Assembly: GCF_000745235.1 (NCBI RefSeq)
Contig: NZ_JQNL01000001.1
Coordinates: 3,094,001 to 3,158,000, forward strand
Length of the DNA stretch: 64,000 bases
Direction: 5' to 3'
Source: Luteibacter mycovicinus
GTDB lineage: Bacteria > Pseudomonadota > Gammaproteobacteria > Xanthomonadales > Rhodanobacteraceae
Shown: one piece after another, positions 61,454-64,000 of the stretch
Numbering within the stretch: position 1 is the stretch's first letter
How the letters are laid out: the number at the start of each line of letters is the position of its first letter
The notes under the pieces: model-generated
Seen by the model: the letters and a program-made list of their open reading frames with translations, nothing else
Told to the model about the DNA's origin: nothing
Databases searched by the model: none
Program-made: the position numbers and the translations under genes

Positions 61454-61468
61454 CTCTCAAAAAGAGAG
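61454..61468. promoter_or_regulatory. CTCTC-A5-GAGAG palindrome, candidate HxlR site
   Basis: Perfect five-base arms around five A residues, 26-40 bases before the QorB-like start in the divergent promoter. Confidence 0.4.
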
Positions 61469-61493
61469 TATCACTCGAAAGGAATAGCGGAAC

Positions 61494-62375
61494 ATGTCCG
61501 AAACCATCTTCATCACCGGTGCGTCCGGGCACCTGGGCGGCGCGGTGATCAAGCATTTGCTGGCACGCGGCGTGGCAGCTGAACGCATCGTGGCGGGAAG
61601 TCGCAACCCGGAGAAGCTGCAGCATCTGACGGAAAGTGGCGTTGCTGTCCAGCGCGCAGACTTTGACGATGCGCAGGGGCTTGTCTCGACCTTCAAGGGT
61701 GCCGATACAGTCCTGATTATTTCGACCGATGAATTGACGGCCGACGGGCGCCGGCTCCGACAGCACCGCAACGCGGTAGAGGCAGCTGTCGTCGCGGGTG
61801 TTCAGCGCATCGCCTACACCTCGCTGCCGAATCCGACGGCATCTCCGCTGAGCTTCGCACCCGATCACGCCCTGACCGAGCAGGCTATCGCCGAAACGGG
61901 ATTGCCGTCGCTGGTTTTCCGGAACGGCTGGTATCACGAAAACTTGCTCATGGGACTTCCTTCCGCTCTGCAGAGCGGGCACTGGTATACGGCGTCCGAA
62001 GGGGCGAAAACGGCCTATGCCGCGCGCGATGAGATGGCCGAGGCCATCGCGGCCGCCCTTGCCAATCCACCTGCCGGCAGTAAGACCTACACGCTGACGG
62101 GATCGGAGGCACTTTCCGTGGATGCGATCGCATCGTTGGTCCGCGATGCCACAGGGCGCCCGCTGGAAGTCGTCAACGTGACCGACGAGCATCTCGCGCA
62201 GGGCCTTGCCGCCGCCAACGTGCCGCAAGCGATCGTCAAACTGCTCGTGTCAGTCGAAGCGGCCGCGCGGTCGGGCACTCTGGCTACGGTTACGGGCGAT
62301 CTGGGGTTTCTGATCGGTCGACCGGGCAAGTCTCTCGCAGCATTTATCGAAGGAAGTGCGGCGCTGCGGAGCTAA
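61494..62375 (+). CDS. NAD(P)H:quinone oxidoreductase of the NmrA-like SDR family (QorB/YtfG-like)
   Basis: A 293-residue atypical SDR. Start FITGASGHLGGAVIKHLL gives the NADP motif; GSRNPEKLQHL supplies the phosphate-binding Arg; TSLPNPTASPLSFAPDHALTEQAI and FRNGWYHENLL match the QorB/YtfG pattern. It should reduce quinones with NADPH. AAAGGAA precedes the ATG. Divergent HxlR regulator supports a redox-stress role. Confidence 0.92.
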   Translation: MSETIFITGASGHLGGAVIKHLLARGVAAERIVAGSRNPEKLQHLTESGVAVQRADFDDAQGLVSTFKGADTVLIISTDELTADGRRLRQHRNAVEAAVVAGVQRIAYTSLPNPTASPLSFAPDHALTEQAIAETGLPSLVFRNGWYHENLLMGLPSALQSGHWYTASEGAKTAYAARDEMAEAIAAALANPPAGSKTYTLTGSEALSVDAIASLVRDATGRPLEVVNVTDEHLAQGLAAANVPQAIVKLLVSVEAAARSGTLATVTGDLGFLIGRPGKSLAAFIEGSAALRS

Positions 62376-62438
62376 GCGGCGTGCCAGCGCAAGGATCATC
62401 GGATGACTCCGACGGGGAGCATCGGCCGAAGCACGAAG

Positions 62439-62474
62439 GCGTTTGCCCGTCATGTGACATTGGCGGGCAAGCGC
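62439..62474. terminator. Stem-loop between QorB-like gene and dusA fragment
   Basis: GCGTTTGCCCG and CGGGCAAGCGC pair over 11 bases (one G-T) around a 14-base loop. No T-run follows. Confidence 0.45.
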
Positions 62475-62503
62475 ACTCCACCTGCGATTGCTAAAATGGC
62501 CGT

Positions 62504-62572
62504 ATGCAACGCATTGATCCCTCAGCCTTCCGCCTCACCGTCGCTCCCATGATGGACTGGATCGTTGGTTGA
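62504..62572 (+). pseudogene. dusA: 5' end of dusA cut by island insertion
   Basis: ATG opens MQRIDPSAFRLTVAPMMDW, the N-terminus of tRNA-dihydrouridine synthase A (family pattern RFSVAPMLDWTDRHCR). After the Trp codon the frame reads Ile-Val-Gly-stop instead of Thr-Asp-Arg. A TAAAAT -10-like box lies seven bases before the ATG. The rest of dusA is not in the window. This is the position where dusA-specific integrases insert, so the fragment marks an attachment-site junction. A true frameshift in an intact gene is ruled out because no DusA-like sequence follows in any frame. Confidence 0.82.
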
Positions 62573-62910
62573 TCTATCGTCATGATTTTTGGGACAATTT
62601 CTTTCTCTTTAATCGGGCATGTTGCACTTTCGTAGCACGTAAATTCGCCGGAGGTCGCCGGTAAGGCTGGAGGGCTCGAAGTGACACGGCGCGCTCGCCC
62701 AGTCAGCGTACTGAGCGACCGCCGCCGGGCGAGGCATTTGGAGCACGGTTGGCATGTCCATCGTCGGTGGAGTGCCAACCGGCGAGACGGTACCTTGTCC
62801 GGGACCGCAGTCACAAATTCCACAGATGTAGGCCGAACCTTACAGACGCGGATCAGATGCCCTGCTACATATGCGCCTTCGCCCCAAAAGGCATGGACGG
62901 AGCACCCCCA
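62573..62910. other. Island leader without a recognisable gene
   Basis: Short open frames exist on both strands, none with a known motif or good ribosome site. A 25-codon frame ending at about 62830 opens MSIVGGVPTGETVPCPGPQ but is preceded by no site and is not claimed. Confidence 0.4.
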
Positions 62911-64000
62911 GTGAACAGCCGATGGATCTTTCGCTTTTTCGGTCTCATTTACATGATCGCGCCACTAGTCGCCGAGGCCGAGACCGAGCCCGTATCGGTG
63001 GTGCTTTCTCAGTCGGCTGATCAGATAGCCACTGGGAAGACAAGCATAATCGTCACCATTAGGAACGACGGTGACCAGGCTGTCACAATCAGCAAGTTCC
63101 AACTGCCATTCGACTGGCACGGGCCCTTACCAAACAGACAGTTCGACGTCATTGATTTTCAGGGACAGAAGCAAGAGTACAGCGGTAGCTGGGACAAGGT
63201 GGTCGGTAGGCCGGCGAGTAGCTTTGTGCATCTCGGTGCGCATCAGACGCTTACCGGTACCGTGGAACTTCGGTATTCCTACAGGTTTGACACCCAAGTC
63301 AGTAATCACTTCACGGTTCAATACTCACTTCCTCTCGGTATTGTTGAAGAAGGCACTGAACCAGATGAGAATTCGCCGAGCTATTCCGTAGATCCAAATC
63401 GCATAAGAGTCATAACTAGTAATGTTCTTCCGCTCAATATCGACGCCACTTCTCCGCTTGATCCAGCTGTAGCGAGCGCAGAGCCGTCAGCGTTCGTCCC
63501 TGCTTCCCTTTTAGAATTTCGTCAGCTCGCAGCTGGCGAAATTAATGATCCTAACCATACGTGCAATGTCCCTCAGACAGCAGCAATTATTGCGGCTTTC
63601 TCGGACGCTAAGTCTGTAATCAATAATTCACTCGGCTACGTGAACTCGATGTTCGGTACAACAGGTTTTGACGCAACGAAGCCTGCATCTGTCTCTTACG
63701 TGAAATGGTTCGGAGAATACGACGGAGACGGGAAGATGCCCGGAGAGGGCGGTAATTACTATGCTGGTCGTGCTGGTGTTGTCGTCGCTACGATGCGGTC
63801 AGCGCTCTACGCAAGCAGTACGCATACTGGCGGGCAATCATACGTGCCTTTGACTGAGTGTCAGTGCCCGGCGGGAACGCTACCTGAGGTCGCGGCCAAA
63901 GCCCGAGGGAATTATCAAATTCTCCTATGTGAAGCTTTTTTCAACCTAAAAGCAACCGGAGGCGACGACTCTCGTGCTCTGACGCTTTACCACGAGCTAA
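62911..64000 (+). CDS. Secreted M35-family (deuterolysin / peptidyl-Lys) metalloendopeptidase, 3' end outside the window
   Basis: The frame is open from GTG 62911 for 363 codons to the window edge. Residues 1-24 form a signal peptide (ending AEA). Residues about 25-205 form a beta-rich N-terminal domain. From Cys218 the sequence follows the Asp-zincin M35 pattern: TCNVPQTAAIIAAFSDAK, VKWFGEYDGD, a Cys pair in ECQCPAG, YQILLCEAFF and DSRALTLYHEL, the last being the first residues (His361-Glu362) of the HExxH zinc motif. Such enzymes cut proteins, often before lysine, and serve as exported toxins in Aeromonas. In-frame ATGs at 62857 and 62893 would lengthen the N-terminus and disturb the leader. 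Low GC and island location mark it as acquired. Confidence 0.82.
   Translation, partial: MNSRWIFRFFGLIYMIAPLVAEAETEPVSVVLSQSADQIATGKTSIIVTIRNDGDQAVTISKFQLPFDWHGPLPNRQFDVIDFQGQKQEYSGSWDKVVGRPASSFVHLGAHQTLTGTVELRYSYRFDTQVSNHFTVQYSLPLGIVEEGTEPDENSPSYSVDPNRIRVITSNVLPLNIDATSPLDPAVASAEPSAFVPASLLEFRQLAAGEINDPNHTCNVPQTAAIIAAFSDAKSVINNSLGYVNSMFGTTGFDATKPASVSYVKWFGEYDGDGKMPGEGGNYYAGRAGVVVATMRSALYASSTHTGGQSYVPLTECQCPAGTLPEVAAKARGNYQILLCEAFFNLKATGGDDSRALTLYHEL

Larger units (their letters stand above)
62561..64000. mobile_element. Left end of a genomic island integrated in dusA (partial)
   Basis: From about 62561 the sequence leaves dusA and the base composition falls; for example 63301-63360 holds 25 G or C of 60, against roughly 40 of 60 in the chromosome before. 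Rare A/T-ending codons such as ATA and AGA become common. The island runs off the window. Neither an integrase nor the other attachment site is visible here. Confidence 0.72.

Noticed and set aside
62681..62914. A 77-codon Arg-rich frame in the island leader
   Set aside because: No homologous motif, no ribosome site, overlaps the M35 start region in another frame.

Overview
The window is GC-rich bacterial chromosome (roughly two thirds G+C by eye) up to about 62.57 kb, then turns visibly AT-richer. The gene repertoire suggests a gammaproteobacterium of the Xanthomonadales, most likely Rhodanobacteraceae (Luteibacter/Dyella-like). Pointers are a dipeptidyl-peptidase IV-type S9 peptidase, an Oar-like TonB-dependent receptor, a DUF885 lipoprotein-like hydrolase and many copies of a short palindromic repeat starting GTAGGAGCGCGCC. 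The genus assignment is inference; no rRNA or marker gene is present.

Layout. 0-2.1 kb: a FixL/FixJ-type two-component pair (kinase cut by the window start) plus a stand-alone receiver, all overlapping or tightly spaced. 2.2-11.2 kb: envelope and housekeeping genes (YdcF-like, secreted unknowns, SDR, DPP IV, MsrB, glycine-zipper protein, BrkB family, HAD hydrolase, CPXCG zinc-ribbon protein). 11.25-25.9 kb: a complete myo-inositol utilisation locus. Leftward from a divergent promoter lie a periplasmic binding protein, permease and ATPase, then iolC (fused to a DUF2090 aldolase domain), iolD, iolE, iolB, mmsA/iolA, and an OprB-type porin with its own promoter. Rightward lie an RpiR/SIS regulator, iolG and a second Gfo/Idh/MocA dehydrogenase. 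The encoded steps account for uptake and conversion of inositol to DHAP and acetyl-CoA. 26-42.5 kb: transporters, esterase, cardiolipin synthase, quinone reductase, a flavoprotein plus cysteine-dioxygenase-like pair, TonB, USP, hemolysin III, DUF885, small kinase, ferredoxin-NADP reductase. 43-46 kb: a large Oar-like TonB-dependent receptor. 46.5-54.5 kb: exonuclease III with a lysine/alanine tail, a hybrid histidine kinase of RpfC-like architecture coupled to an alpha/beta hydrolase, and a two-component-propeller kinase coupled to a methyltransferase. 54.5-58.2 kb: secreted protein, lone ParB-like protein and a DUF2167/membrane/J-domain operon. 58.3-62.4 kb: VOC protein with a tiny coupled ORF, YVTN propeller, small proteins and a divergent HxlR/QorB pair like E. 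coli ytfH/ytfG.

The most interesting signal is at the right edge. The first 19 codons of dusA (tRNA-dihydrouridine synthase A) appear at 62504, and the reading frame breaks exactly in the Met-Met-Asp-Trp block, which is the known target of dusA-type integrases. Everything to the right has different base composition and carries a secreted M35 (deuterolysin/peptidyl-Lys) metalloendopeptidase gene that runs off the window. I read this as the left junction of a genomic island.

Regulatory signals seen: a GGAA-N6-TTCC palindrome in the iol divergent promoter that also argues for a later start of the RpiR gene; a shared GGTTGCAAT-type motif upstream of both leftward inositol promoters; several other palindromes; intrinsic terminators; and about a dozen REP-like repeats, three of which supply the TAG stop codon of the preceding gene.
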